A stretch of 64,000 bases of DNA from JAWKSY01 sp041402125 (GCA_041402125.1 JAWKSY010000005.1:62001-126000); one strand, 5' to 3'; positions 54,346-63,048 are shown, numbered from the stretch's first letter. Translations and numbers: made by a program. Notes: a model not told the origin generated them from the sequence alone.

Positions 54346-55964
54346 GCGAGCCGGATCCGCTTCCGGACTCCAACGACCCCTTCGAGGTGCTCGGTCTCGA
54401 GCCCACCGCCGACGAGCGCGAGGTGCGTCGCGCCTACGCCGGGCTCGCCCGGCGCTTCAAGCCGGAGCGGCACCCCGAGCAGTTCCAGCGCCTCCGTCGC
54501 GCCTACGAGGCCGCGCTGGACATCGCGCGCATGCAGGAGCGCTTCAACGCCGACGACGACGGCGAGGACGAGGAGCTCGAGATCTCGGTCCGGGGGCGCG
54601 AACGGCCGTCCGAGCGCGAGACCCGCGAGATCCCGACCGGCGGCGGCGAGCCCGCGCCCGGCCCCTCGTCGGTCTGGCGCGACTACGTCGAGACCGGTCG
54701 CTTCGACGAGGCGGCCGAGCGGCTCGAGGCGCGGATCGAGGCGGAGCCGCTGGTGGCGCTCCACTATCTCGAGCGCTTCGGGCTCGAGATGCGTCGCGAG
54801 CGACCCGAGGAGGGGATGCGGCAGCTCGCGCGCGGGATCGTCGCGGACGCGGCGCTCTTCCCCTACGTCTTCCAGGCCCTGTCGGTGTTCGATCGCGCCG
54901 CGCTCGCGCGGCGGGACGAGATCGTCTGGCCGGTGCTGCGCTCGGTCAGCGACCGCCACGGCGCGCGATTCCTGTTCCAGGAGCGCATCGAGGAGTTCCT
55001 CGGTTCGGGCGACACCGATCTCGCCTTCGAGGAGGTCGAGGCTCCCCAATTCCGGCGAGACGCGGAGGACGATCCCTTCCTCCGGCGACTGGCGCAGCGC
55101 GTCGCGATCGCGGGGCGCTGGTGGGAGCGCGGTCGCGCCGAGGCGCTCGGGGCCTACGTGTTCACGACGCTCGACGACGAGTACGTCGAACGGCTCTATC
55201 TCGAGAAGGGCTTCCGCCGCGAGGACTGGCGGGATTCCGGGTTCCCGGAGGCGCTCGATCGCTACGCGGCCGTGTACGACGTCCTCTCGCCCGACGGGTC
55301 CATCGTGGCTTCGATGCGCTTCCTGCGGGAGATCCGGGAGGAACCGGGCGGATTCGCCCCCGCGATGCGGCGGCTTTCCCTCGAGAAGGGCGATCCGCCG
55401 CTCGTCGTCGACATGGTCCACGCGCTCGTCGGACAGGGCGAGACGGAGGCCTCGTCCGAGGCGCCCGACGAGGAGTGCGCGGCGGAACTGCGCGGGATCC
55501 TCGAGCGGGGGAGCTGGCGCCGGGGGTGGAAGCCGCGGCGGCGGACGTTTCCCACGCGGTGGGCCCTCGCTGCGGCGATGGGCCTGGTCACCTTCTGCCT
55601 CATCGCCGCCTTCGCGAGGACGACGTCGCATCTGCTGTGGGCCGCTCTCCTCTTTCCCCTGGCGGGCGGTCTGCTCGGCTGGCTCTACTCGCGCGTCGCG
55701 CAGCGACGGAAGAAGGCTCGGGAGGCGAGCGCGCTCGCCGCCGGCTTCTCCCTCGCGGTCGAACTGCTGGGGGCCGTCGATCGCTCGCCCGTCGCGATCG
55801 CATCCTGGCTGCGCGGTGAGATCGCGGCGGGTCGCGCCGAGGTCCCGACGGGAGCGGCGACCCTGGATCAGAGTCCCGCCGCGATGCTGATCCATCTCCT
55901 CGAGCAGCGTCGCCGGCGGCTGCAGGGCGAGGAGGAGGCGAACGGCGGGGGCGACGAGACGTGA
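54342..55964 (+). CDS. J-like domain membrane protein with KPE in place of HPD
   Basis: A 540-residue protein from GTG 54342 (GTGA overlap with hscC). Residues 11-60 fit a J domain of the HscC-partner type: DPFEVLGLEPTADEREVRRAYAGL, then FKPERHPEQFQRLRRAYEAAL. The position of the HPD tripeptide is Lys-Pro-Glu (40-42), so the key His and Asp are both replaced. A charged linker, a helical region and two transmembrane helices (about 405-450, WALAAAMGLVTFCLIAA and LLWAALLFPLAGGLLGWLY) follow. The domain may have lost the ability to stimulate ATP hydrolysis or use a different contact. Confidence 0.78.
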   Translation: MSEPDPLPDSNDPFEVLGLEPTADEREVRRAYAGLARRFKPERHPEQFQRLRRAYEAALDIARMQERFNADDDGEDEELEISVRGRERPSERETREIPTGGGEPAPGPSSVWRDYVETGRFDEAAERLEARIEAEPLVALHYLERFGLEMRRERPEEGMRQLARGIVADAALFPYVFQALSVFDRAALARRDEIVWPVLRSVSDRHGARFLFQERIEEFLGSGDTDLAFEEVEAPQFRRDAEDDPFLRRLAQRVAIAGRWWERGRAEALGAYVFTTLDDEYVERLYLEKGFRREDWRDSGFPEALDRYAAVYDVLSPDGSIVASMRFLREIREEPGGFAPAMRRLSLEKGDPPLVVDMVHALVGQGETEASSEAPDEECAAELRGILERGSWRRGWKPRRRTFPTRWALAAAMGLVTFCLIAAFARTTSHLLWAALLFPLAGGLLGWLYSRVAQRRKKAREASALAAGFSLAVELLGAVDRSPVAIASWLRGEIAAGRAEVPTGAATLDQSPAAMLIHLLEQRRRRLQGEEEANGGGDET

Positions 55965-56962
55965 GGCGTCGCGCGAAGGAGCGCCGCGGTGATCTCGACG
56001 CCGTGGCGGCGCTCGTGCGGGAGGGCTGCATCGAGGAAGCCCTCGACGCCGTGTTCAAGGTCCCGGCGGAGGAGCTGGCGGCGGCACCGGCGAGCCGGCG
56101 CGCCGACCTCGTCGATCTCGTCGCGATCGGAGCGTGGTACGACTCCGCCCGCGCCGGGGATGTCGCGGCCCTCGTCGGGGAGGAGGCGAAGGCGCGGTTC
56201 GCGGAGCGATACGAGGCCGCACGCGCGGGGCGGGACGCGATCGGAGCCCTCAGGCTCTCGGATGGGGTCTACCTGCTCGCGGTGGCCGCGCTGGAGGTCG
56301 GTGGTCCGACGCTCGGTCACGCGGCGCGTCTCGCGCTGCGCGAGTCTCGCGGGAGGCTCATGCGCGACCTGCGGCGCCTCGAATCCGGTGCGGACGGCTC
56401 CTTCACCGCCGCCGTCGAGCGACAGCTCGTCGTCGAGGAGACGCGGGGAGCCCCGATCATCCTCGCGATCCACGCGACCGGGGAGGTCCTCGCCGCGGCG
56501 CGCGAGGCGGCCCGCTCCGCGTCCGGCGACGTGCAGCGCCAGATCGGTCGTGGAGGCGTGCCCCCGACGCCCGCCCGGGCCTGGCCCGCGCGCCGGCTCC
56601 TGTGGGCCCTCGCGATCCTGTTCATCATCGGGAAGCCCCTGCTCAGGCTCGCCAGACGCGTGGAGTCGAATGCCCTGGCCGAGATGGCCATGTGGGCCCT
56701 CATCACCATCCTGGTGCTCGTCCTGGTGAGATCGTCGGGGCTCCTGCGTCGGCGGGACCGGCGCGATCCCGATTCGCGAACGCGCGGGGAGGCGGCGCTC
56801 CTCGCGGCGGAGCTCGTCCTCCGGACCGGGCAACACCCCTTCCGCGTCGCGGCGGAACTGGAGGAGCTCGGCGTGGAGGAGGGGTGTCGACGGCAGCTCC
56901 GGCGCGACGCGTCATTTCGGATCCTCCACTGGTTGCAACGCCGCGTCGCACGGGGAGAATGA
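55961..56962 (+). CDS. Two-helix membrane protein linked to the Hsp70/J-like pair
   Basis: A 333-residue protein starting at GTG 55961, overlapping the J-like gene (GTGA). The first 200 residues are helical and charged (LDAVAALVREGCIEEALDAVF, ALRESRGRLMRDLRRLE). Two hydrophobic helices lie at 213-229 and 241-257, followed by a basic cytoplasmic tail. I do not recognise the family. Its tight coupling to hscC and the J-like gene suggests that all three work together at the membrane, perhaps on a common client. Confidence 0.65.
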   Translation: MRRRAKERRGDLDAVAALVREGCIEEALDAVFKVPAEELAAAPASRRADLVDLVAIGAWYDSARAGDVAALVGEEAKARFAERYEAARAGRDAIGALRLSDGVYLLAVAALEVGGPTLGHAARLALRESRGRLMRDLRRLESGADGSFTAAVERQLVVEETRGAPIILAIHATGEVLAAAREAARSASGDVQRQIGRGGVPPTPARAWPARRLLWALAILFIIGKPLLRLARRVESNALAEMAMWALITILVLVLVRSSGLLRRRDRRDPDSRTRGEAALLAAELVLRTGQHPFRVAAELEELGVEEGCRRQLRRDASFRILHWLQRRVARGE

Positions 56963-57369
56963 CGGCCATGAGACGCCTCATCCACGCTCCGGTCCTCCTC
57001 GCCCTCGTCGCGCTCCTCGCGAGCTGCGCCTCCGGTCCCCCGGTGACGGGCGGCAAGGTCGTCAGCCTCGAGAGCCGGGGACCCCTGCGGGTCGCGGGGG
57101 GCTCCCGGGAGATCGTCGTGGAGGTCGTCGGCGAGGACACCGTCTTCCTCTTCGGGGAGGGACGGATCGCCTGCCGCGGCTACCAGGGGTTCGTCGGCGA
57201 GTTCCAGGCGGCGAAGGGCTGGGCCCGGGTCGGCGCGCTGCACCTCTCCTGGGAGGGCGACATGCTGCGCATCCGCTCGCGCAAGGGCTGGGCGCAGATC
57301 GAGTTGACGCCGCGGATCAACCTCTTCGCCGACCAGGACGGCACGGTGGGGCGCTCGATCTTCCGCTGA
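56959..57369 (+). CDS. Small lipoprotein at the end of the Hsp70 operon
   Basis: A 136-residue lipoprotein from ATG 56959 (ATGA overlap, GGGGAG upstream); ATG 56968 is an alternative start. LVALLASC gives the acylated cysteine at 23. The mature part (about 113 residues) is a single beta-rich domain with REIVVEVVGEDTVFLFGEGRIACRGYQGFVGEF and RVGALHLSWEGDMLRIRS. No family recognised. As the fourth gene of a coupled set it may be the envelope component or client of the chaperone pair. Confidence 0.65.
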   Translation: MTAMRRLIHAPVLLALVALLASCASGPPVTGGKVVSLESRGPLRVAGGSREIVVEVVGEDTVFLFGEGRIACRGYQGFVGEFQAAKGWARVGALHLSWEGDMLRIRSRKGWAQIELTPRINLFADQDGTVGRSIFR

Positions 57370-57431
57370 CCCCGGGAGAGCTCCGTGCCGCCCGAGTGGT
57401 GCCCCCGCCCGCCGGAGTGTATCGTTGCCCT

Positions 57432-57514
57432 GTCGCGGGGGGTGCTCGAGCGTGCTCGGGCTGAGATGACACCCTTGGAACCTGATCCGGTAGGACCGGC
57501 GGAGGGACGGCGAC
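57432..57514 (+). promoter_or_regulatory. TPP riboswitch upstream of thiC
   Basis: The conserved THI-element parts are in order: GGGGGTGC, GGCTGAGATGACACCC (the pyrimidine-sensing arm), ACCTGATCCGG and GGCGGAGGGA (the pyrophosphate arm). GTCGC (57432-57436) can pair with GCGAC (57510-57514) to close P1. It lies 56 bases before the thiC start, so thiamine pyrophosphate should repress thiC. Confidence 0.95.
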
Positions 57515-57570
57515 GCGCGGGAGGCTCCCTCCCCGTCACCTCCCCTCGCGCCCAGGCGGGAGGCCAGCTC

Positions 57571-59352
57571 ATGATCGATGCGAACCACGAACGACGCGAC
57601 GGCATCGTGCTGCCGCCGCGCGGCGGCAATCCCTCGTCGGCCGGGCAGGGCACCAACCCGGGCTCCTTCGCGCTGCCGCCGGCGATCGGCCCCGGCCCCG
57701 AGGGCGCCCGGACCTTCAGCTCGCCCGACACGCCGGGGATGCCCGCGCCCTCGGGCAAGACGGCCTGGGACTTCATGCCCGACGACTGGACGCTCGTCGA
57801 CGGGCGGTGGACGCCGCCGGCCGGCTTCGAGCCGATCACGCAGCTCGAGCACGCGCGGCTCGGCCTCGTCACGGCCGAGATGCGGCGTGTCTCCGAGCGC
57901 GAGGGGCACCTCACTCCGGAGCAGGTGCGCGACGAGATCGCGGCGGGTCGCCTCGTGATCCCCGCCAACAAGGTGCACCTCGCGCATCGCCTCGATCCGA
58001 TGGCCATCGGCCGCGCCAGCAAGACCAAGGTCAACGCGAACATGGGCGCCTCGCCGATCTCCTCGGGGACGGAGGAGGAGGTCGAGAAGCTCCAGTGGGC
58101 CGAGCGCTGGGGCGCGGACACGGTCATGGATCTCTCGACCGGCGGCGACCTCGACGCGACGCGCGCCGCGATCGTCCGGAACGCGACGGTGCCCATCGGC
58201 ACCGTGCCGATCTACTCGATGATCATCGGGCGGAAGATCGAGGATCTGACGCGCGAGGTCGTGCTCGAGTCGCTCGAGCACCAGGCGAAGCAGGGCGTGG
58301 ACTACTTCACGATCCACGCCGGCGTGCTCCGCGAGCACCTCGCCTACGTCAAGGACCGCCTCATCGGCATCGTGAGCCGCGGCGGCGCGCTCCTCGCCAA
58401 GTGGATGATCCACCACGGCGAGGAGAACCTGATGAACCAGATCTGGGAGGACATCTGCGACGTCATGCGTCGCTACGACGTCACGTTCTCGATCGGCGAC
58501 GGCCTGCGGCCGGGCGGACTCGCGGACGCGTCCGATCTCGCCCAGCTCGGCGAGCTCAGCGAGCTCGGCAACCTGACCGAGCGGGCCTGGCGGAAGGGCG
58601 TGCAGGTCATGGTCGAGGGACCGGGACACGTTCCCTTCGATCAGATCGAGTTCAACATGAAGCTCCAGCGGACGCTCTGCCACGGCGCGCCGTTCTACGT
58701 GCTCGGGCCGCTCGTCACCGACATGTTCCCCGGCTACGACCACATCACGAGCTGCATCGGCGCCACCGCCGCCGCCTACCACGGCGCGGCGATGTTGTGC
58801 TACGTCACGCCGAAGGAGCACCTCGGTCTCCCGAAGAAGGACGACGTCAAGCAGGGCTGCGTCGCCTACAAGATCGCGGCGCACGCCGCCGACGTCGCGC
58901 TCGGCATCCCCGGCACGCGCGACCGCGACGATGAGCTGACGAAGGCGCGGGCGGCCCTGAACTGGGAGAAGCACTTCGAGCTCTCCTTCGACCCCGATCT
59001 CGCGCGCGCCTACCACGACGAGGATCTCGACGTGGACACCGACTTCTGCGCGATGTGCGGTCACGACTGGTGCAGCGTCCGCATCTCGAAGGAGATCGTG
59101 GAGTTCTCCTCGGGCAAGGACGCGAGCTACGCCTGGGACAAGGCCCGGCGCAGCGCCGCGCTCACGCCGGAGCAGAAGGCGATCCTCGAGTCGCGCGGCG
59201 TCCTCTCGCCGGCCGAGATCCACCGGCTCGCGAGCAAGACGAAGAAGGCCGTCGGCGCCGAGGGCGCGAAGGCGTCCTGTCACAGCGACATGGCCGATCC
59301 CGAGACGGCCCGGACGATCCAGGCACGCTCGGCCGACGGGAGCGAGGGCTGA
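57571..59352 (+). CDS. thiC: Phosphomethylpyrimidine synthase
   Basis: A 593-residue radical SAM enzyme that converts aminoimidazole ribotide to the thiamine pyrimidine HMP-P. VNANMGASPISS, TVMDLSTGGDLDATR, VPIGTVPIYSM, FTIHAGVLREHL, IVSRGGALLAKWM, SIGDGLRPGGL and VEGPGHVPFDQI are all typical. The 4Fe-4S motif CAMCGHDWC (CX2CX4C) is at 493-501. ATG 57571 is the first plausible start after the riboswitch. N-terminal residues 1-95 are rich in Pro and Gly and less conserved. The frame is open further upstream but runs through the riboswitch. Confidence 0.95.
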   Translation: MIDANHERRDGIVLPPRGGNPSSAGQGTNPGSFALPPAIGPGPEGARTFSSPDTPGMPAPSGKTAWDFMPDDWTLVDGRWTPPAGFEPITQLEHARLGLVTAEMRRVSEREGHLTPEQVRDEIAAGRLVIPANKVHLAHRLDPMAIGRASKTKVNANMGASPISSGTEEEVEKLQWAERWGADTVMDLSTGGDLDATRAAIVRNATVPIGTVPIYSMIIGRKIEDLTREVVLESLEHQAKQGVDYFTIHAGVLREHLAYVKDRLIGIVSRGGALLAKWMIHHGEENLMNQIWEDICDVMRRYDVTFSIGDGLRPGGLADASDLAQLGELSELGNLTERAWRKGVQVMVEGPGHVPFDQIEFNMKLQRTLCHGAPFYVLGPLVTDMFPGYDHITSCIGATAAAYHGAAMLCYVTPKEHLGLPKKDDVKQGCVAYKIAAHAADVALGIPGTRDRDDELTKARAALNWEKHFELSFDPDLARAYHDEDLDVDTDFCAMCGHDWCSVRISKEIVEFSSGKDASYAWDKARRSAALTPEQKAILESRGVLSPAEIHRLASKTKKAVGAEGAKASCHSDMADPETARTIQARSADGSEG

Positions 59353-59353
59353 G

Positions 59354-60121
59354 ATGAGACTCCTGATCCTGTCCCTCGCGGCGGCCCTCGTCGTCGCCTG
59401 CGCTTCCGAGCCGCGGCGCGACCGTGCCGCGGAACCCACGTCCGCCGGAACCGGCACCTCTTCGACCGGCAACGGGACGGCGACGAACGGCAACGGGACC
59501 TCGAGGGTCGAGGGCGGCGCGCCCGCGGCGGGGACGCCGACGGGCGCGCGCCCGACGCGACCTCTCGACGGCGGCGCGACCTTCTCCGACGTGCGCGTAT
59601 CCGTCCCGAAGGATGCGGCGATCGTCGAGGCGGCGGCGGCCGAACGCTCGCCGCTCCGCGGCGAGACGGCGCCGGCCTTCGCCTTGATGGATCAGGACGG
59701 AAACGAGTTCACGCTGGCGTCGATGCGCGGCAACTGGGTCGTCGTCTACTTCTACCCGCGCGACGACACGCCGGGCTGCACCTGCCAGGCGACCGAGTTC
59801 ACCGAGGTCGTGAAGGAGTACGCGCGCCGCGGCGCGCCCGTCGTGGGGATCAGCCCGGATTCGCGCGAGTCGCATCGCGCCTTCGTCGAGAAGTACGGCC
59901 TGCGCCTGACGCTGCTCTCCGACCCCGAGCTCGACGTCGCGCGCCGCTTCGGCTCGACCCGCGTCTGGACGCTCTCCAGCGGCACCCTCGAGACCGTCGT
60001 CCGCAGCACCGCCCTCATCGACCCCGAGGGCCGCATCGCCTGGCACTGGCCCGAGGTCGTCCCCGAGGGCCACGCGCAGCGCGTGCTCGCCAAGCTCGAC
60101 GAGCTCACCACCCCGAAGTGA
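59354..60121 (+). CDS. Peroxiredoxin (Bcp/PrxQ type) lipoprotein
   Basis: A 255-residue protein whose ATG overlaps the thiC end region. LAAALVVAC gives a lipobox with Cys16. A Thr/Asn/Gly-rich spacer (TGTSSTGNGTATNGNGTS) runs to about residue 50, then the thioredoxin-fold domain from about 102: YFYPRDDTPGCTCQATEF with peroxidatic Cys142 and a further Cys144, GISPDSRESHRAF, LTLLSDPELDVARRFG. It would reduce peroxides at the outer or inner membrane surface. Export of a PrxQ type as a lipoprotein is uncommon. The TGA stop is the first three bases of the palindrome module. Confidence 0.87.
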   Translation: MRLLILSLAAALVVACASEPRRDRAAEPTSAGTGTSSTGNGTATNGNGTSRVEGGAPAAGTPTGARPTRPLDGGATFSDVRVSVPKDAAIVEAAAAERSPLRGETAPAFALMDQDGNEFTLASMRGNWVVVYFYPRDDTPGCTCQATEFTEVVKEYARRGAPVVGISPDSRESHRAFVEKYGLRLTLLSDPELDVARRFGSTRVWTLSSGTLETVVRSTALIDPEGRIAWHWPEVVPEGHAQRVLAKLDELTTPK

Positions 60122-60195
60122 ATAAATGGGGTCAGACCCCATTTATTCAAAATCGGGCCCTTTTTGAATAAATGGGGTCTGACCCCATTTATTCA
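60119..60195. repeat. Second paired 31-bp palindrome module
   Basis: 60119-60149 and 60165-60195 are perfect 31-bp palindromes (TGAATAAAT-GGGGTC-A/T-GACCCC-ATTTATTCA) with a 15-base spacer, exactly as at 7149-7225. Here both outer TGA triplets are stop codons: the peroxiredoxin stop at 60119-60121 and the Smr stop at 60193-60195. Confidence 0.9.
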
Positions 60196-60543
60196 GAGTT
60201 CGATGAAGAGGGCGCCGTCGCCGCCCCGATCCTGCCGCTCGGTGCGATGCGAGCGGATCTCGCCCTCGCGCTCGAGAGCGGCGAGGAGCTTCAGGACGGT
60301 CGGCTTGACGACGGGAGCGCCGGCGGAGTTGCGGCCCTTGCCGGTGATGATGCGGACGCGCTCGTGCCCGGCGGCGCGGGCGCGCCGGAGGAAGTCGCGA
60401 CAGAGCGCGCGGATCTCGTCGGGGGTCATCGTCCCGCGGCCGTGGAAGTCGAAGACGGCCTGCGCCTCGGTCAGGTGGGCGTATCGATTCTCGGCGCGCC
60501 GCCGCTCTCCGCCGTCCTTGCCGCGCTTGCGCGCCATGATCAC
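60193..60543 (-). CDS. Smr-domain protein
   Basis: A 116-residue protein, essentially one Smr domain. FDFHGRGTMTPDEIRALCRDFL has the DxHG-type motif, and VRIITGKGRNSAGAPVVKPTVL holds the conserved GKG loop; EIRSHRTERQDRGGDGALFIEL is the closing strand. Smr domains act as DNA- or RNA-processing endonucleases in MutS2-like and stand-alone forms. GTG 60543 overlaps the HEAT gene's stop (GTGA); ATG 60537 is an alternative. The stop lies in the palindrome module. No mutS2 is present. Confidence 0.88.
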   Translation of the reverse strand: MIMARKRGKDGGERRRAENRYAHLTEAQAVFDFHGRGTMTPDEIRALCRDFLRRARAAGHERVRIITGKGRNSAGAPVVKPTVLKLLAALEREGEIRSHRTERQDRGGDGALFIEL

Positions 60544-62150
60544 TCCTCGGCCGCGCGCCGGAGGGCGTCGCGGCGGTCGGCGAGCGCCGGATCGACGTCG
60601 GGGCGGTCGAGGGGCGCGAGCATCGCGAGGCCCTCGCGACGTTCCACCTCGCCGCGCGCGAAGAGAGCGGCGGCGACGGCCATGCGGGTCTCGGGCGGCA
60701 GGGCGTCGTCGGCGTTCGCCCGGTCCGAGAGCGAATAGCCCCAGGTGCGCGCCAGCGGCGCGAGCAGGTCCACGCCGCGGCGGAAGCGACCGTCCTCGAG
60801 GTCGAGCGCGCGCGCGTCCCGCAGGTTCGCGAGCGCGAGGAGGTAGCGGTTCTCCTCGTCGGCGTGACGGAGCCGGACGAGAGGCTGCAGGCGCGCGATG
60901 ACCTCGGCCGCGCGCCCGGCCTCGAGCGCCTCCCGCGCCCAGGCGGTCAGGAAGGCGTTGAAGCCCTCGCGATCCTCGCGGGCGAGGAAGTCGACGAGCG
61001 TCTCGGCCTCGGCCGCCGCGAGGCCGCGGAGGTAGTCGCGCCGCATCTCGTCGACGAGCTCCGGCGAGGCGCCGTCGGCGCGGTCGGCGAGGCGTTCGGC
61101 GATCTCGCGCGCGAGGTGGACGTCGGTCGTCTCGCGCAGGCGTCGCGCGAGGTCCTCGCGGCCGCCGGGGCAGGCGAGGATGCCGCGCAGCGCCACCTCG
61201 CGCACCTGGGGGAAGCGGGCCTCGACCTGGGCCTCGAAGATCTCGCGCTCCTCGCCGGGATGCTGGGCGAGCAGCGTCTCGAGCGCGTAGCGCACGGCGA
61301 AGGCGTGGGGCGAGGCCGCGACCTCGCGGAGCTCGTCCCGCGGGACGCCCCGATCGCGCCAGGCCTCGAGCACCTCGAGGGCGGGCCGGACGATCGCGCC
61401 GTAGTCCGCCTCGAACAGGAGGGCGTGGAGCGCCCGCCGCGCCCGTCCGAGCTCCTCGTCGTCGAGGACGAAGCCGCCGAGGGCCTGGATCGCGTGCCGG
61501 CGGATGGGGAGGATCCGGTCCTCCTCGAGGAAGCGCAGGATCGATTCGGGCGGGACGTCGAGCGGAAGGTGCTGCGCGAGCCGGAAGCAGGTCGTGACCG
61601 CGAAGGCGTCCCGATCGGCCTCGGGGTCGTCGAGTCGCGCGCGTACCGCGTCGGCGAGGAGGCGCTGGGCGGCTTCCGGGTAGGCGTCGAAGTTCTCGAT
61701 CATGCAGATCGACGTCGCGCGAGCCTGGTCCCAGGTCGCGGCGTCGAGCCGCTCGACCAGCATGCGGACCGCGGTCTCGTCGTGGATGCCGGCGACGGTC
61801 TTGACGTAGGCGCCGGAACGCCAGCCCGGGACGTCCTCGTGTCGCGCGGCGATGCGATCGAGCGCGGCCGCCCCGAACCCGCGGACGAGGCGCACGGCCT
61901 GCTCCCCGGGCGAACCCGGTCGCTCGAGGAAGGGGAGGAGGTCCGGCACGACCTCGGGCAAGCGCGTGGCGGCCAGCGCGTCGAGGAAGTACGCCGCGTC
62001 CCCCGTTCCCGCGGCGGCGAGCGCCCGACGGAGGGCCTCCAGCGCCCGCGGCGTCACCGGGCGCAGGCGCCCGAGGACCAGGGCGGCCGCGCTGCGCAGC
62101 TCCGCCTCGCCCTCGTCGAGGAGGGCGAGGATCTGGTCGAGCTCGCTCAC
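60540..62150 (-). CDS. HEAT-repeat protein
   Basis: A 536-residue all-helical protein from GTG 62150, which overlaps the trmJ-type gene (GTGA). Units such as AELRSAAALVLGRLRPVTPRALEALRRAL, PIRRHAIQALGGFVLDDEELG and FPQVREVALRGILACPGGREDLARRL are typical HEAT repeats; the last third (ARAEAETLVDFL onward) is more TPR-like. No signal peptide or membrane helix, so cytosolic. It is probably a scaffold; partners are unknown. Its place between an RNA methyltransferase and an Smr protein in one coupled operon hints at RNA metabolism, but that is only context. Confidence 0.8.
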   Translation of the reverse strand: MSELDQILALLDEGEAELRSAAALVLGRLRPVTPRALEALRRALAAAGTGDAAYFLDALAATRLPEVVPDLLPFLERPGSPGEQAVRLVRGFGAAALDRIAARHEDVPGWRSGAYVKTVAGIHDETAVRMLVERLDAATWDQARATSICMIENFDAYPEAAQRLLADAVRARLDDPEADRDAFAVTTCFRLAQHLPLDVPPESILRFLEEDRILPIRRHAIQALGGFVLDDEELGRARRALHALLFEADYGAIVRPALEVLEAWRDRGVPRDELREVAASPHAFAVRYALETLLAQHPGEEREIFEAQVEARFPQVREVALRGILACPGGREDLARRLRETTDVHLAREIAERLADRADGASPELVDEMRRDYLRGLAAAEAETLVDFLAREDREGFNAFLTAWAREALEAGRAAEVIARLQPLVRLRHADEENRYLLALANLRDARALDLEDGRFRRGVDLLAPLARTWGYSLSDRANADDALPPETRMAVAAALFARGEVERREGLAMLAPLDRPDVDPALADRRDALRRAAEE

Positions 62151-62941
62151 GGGCGCCCTCCTTCCTCGAGGCGTTGCGCGAGCCGCCGCACGAGCCCGAA
62201 CACGTGACGCGCGTCGCGCGTCTGCACGGGCCCCGCGCGGAGGAAGCGGCCGAAGGAAGGGATCATCGCCCGTCGGTTCCCCGGGTGCAGGTAGCCCGAG
62301 GCCTCGGCGAGATGCACGAACTCACCGTGCAGCCGCTCGAGGACGTCCTGGCTCGCGAGCGAACCGAGGTCGCGGGACTCCCGGACGGCCTCGCGCTCGG
62401 GCGTGCAGCGGAAGACCTCGTGGCAGAGGAGCAACACCGCCTGCGAGAGGTTGAGCGAGGCGTGGTCGGGGCTGGTCTCGATCGTGACGACGTCGTGACA
62501 GCGTCCGAGCTCGTCCTTGTAGAGGCCGTAGTCCTCGCGTCCGAAGACGAGCGCCACCCGCTCGGTCGCGGCCGCCCTCACGACGCGACGCGCGGCGTCG
62601 TCCGCGCGGAGACTCGGGCGTCGACGTCGCGGCCGCGCGGTGGAGCCGAGAACGTAGCCGACGTCCGCGAGCGCGTCGGCGAGGGTCGCGAAGTCGCGCG
62701 CCGCCTCCAGCAAGTCGTGGGCGCCGACGCTCATCTCGCGGCATTCCGGGTGCTCGCGGTCGAACTCCCCCACGATGCGGAGGTCGCGCACTCCGAAGTT
62801 CTTCATCGCCCGCGCCGTCGAACCGACGTTGCGAGGCCCGCGCGGCTCCACGAGCACGACGGAGACGTTCTCGAGGGGTGAGTTCACCTTGTCCGCCGCA
62901 TCCTCATCGCCCGCGTTCTCCGCATCCCACGGCGGGATCAT
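62147..62941 (-). CDS. trmJ: SpoU/TrmJ-type RNA 2'-O-methyltransferase
   Basis: A 264-residue SPOUT enzyme. VVLVEPRGPRNVGSTARAMKNFG (28-50) is motif 1, ALVFGREDYGLYKDELGRCHDVVTIET motif 2 and ASLNLSQAVLLLCHEVFR motif 3, which form the trefoil-knot SAM site. The sequence is closest in form to TrmJ, which methylates tRNA position 32; a paralogous target such as rRNA cannot be excluded. ATG 62941 gives the usual length; a frame further upstream lacks family features. First gene of the coupled trmJ/HEAT/Smr operon. Confidence 0.88.
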   Translation of the reverse strand: MIPPWDAENAGDEDAADKVNSPLENVSVVLVEPRGPRNVGSTARAMKNFGVRDLRIVGEFDREHPECREMSVGAHDLLEAARDFATLADALADVGYVLGSTARPRRRRPSLRADDAARRVVRAAATERVALVFGREDYGLYKDELGRCHDVVTIETSPDHASLNLSQAVLLLCHEVFRCTPEREAVRESRDLGSLASQDVLERLHGEFVHLAEASGYLHPGNRRAMIPSFGRFLRAGPVQTRDARHVFGLVRRLAQRLEEGGRP

Positions 62942-63048
62942 AGCAAGCCTCGTGTTCCGGTCCCCCGTGACTCGCCCGGATCGAGCGGGATCGCACGTGC
63001 CGGACGAGCGCGTGCGGATCTCCGCGGACGCGATTCTCCGACTCGCGC

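Noticed and set aside
56317..59493. A minus-strand open frame of more than 1000 codons opposite thiC
   Set aside because: It is antisense to a certain gene and riboswitch, has no family features and is dominated by Arg/Ala/Asp-rich codons that mirror the thiC codon pattern.
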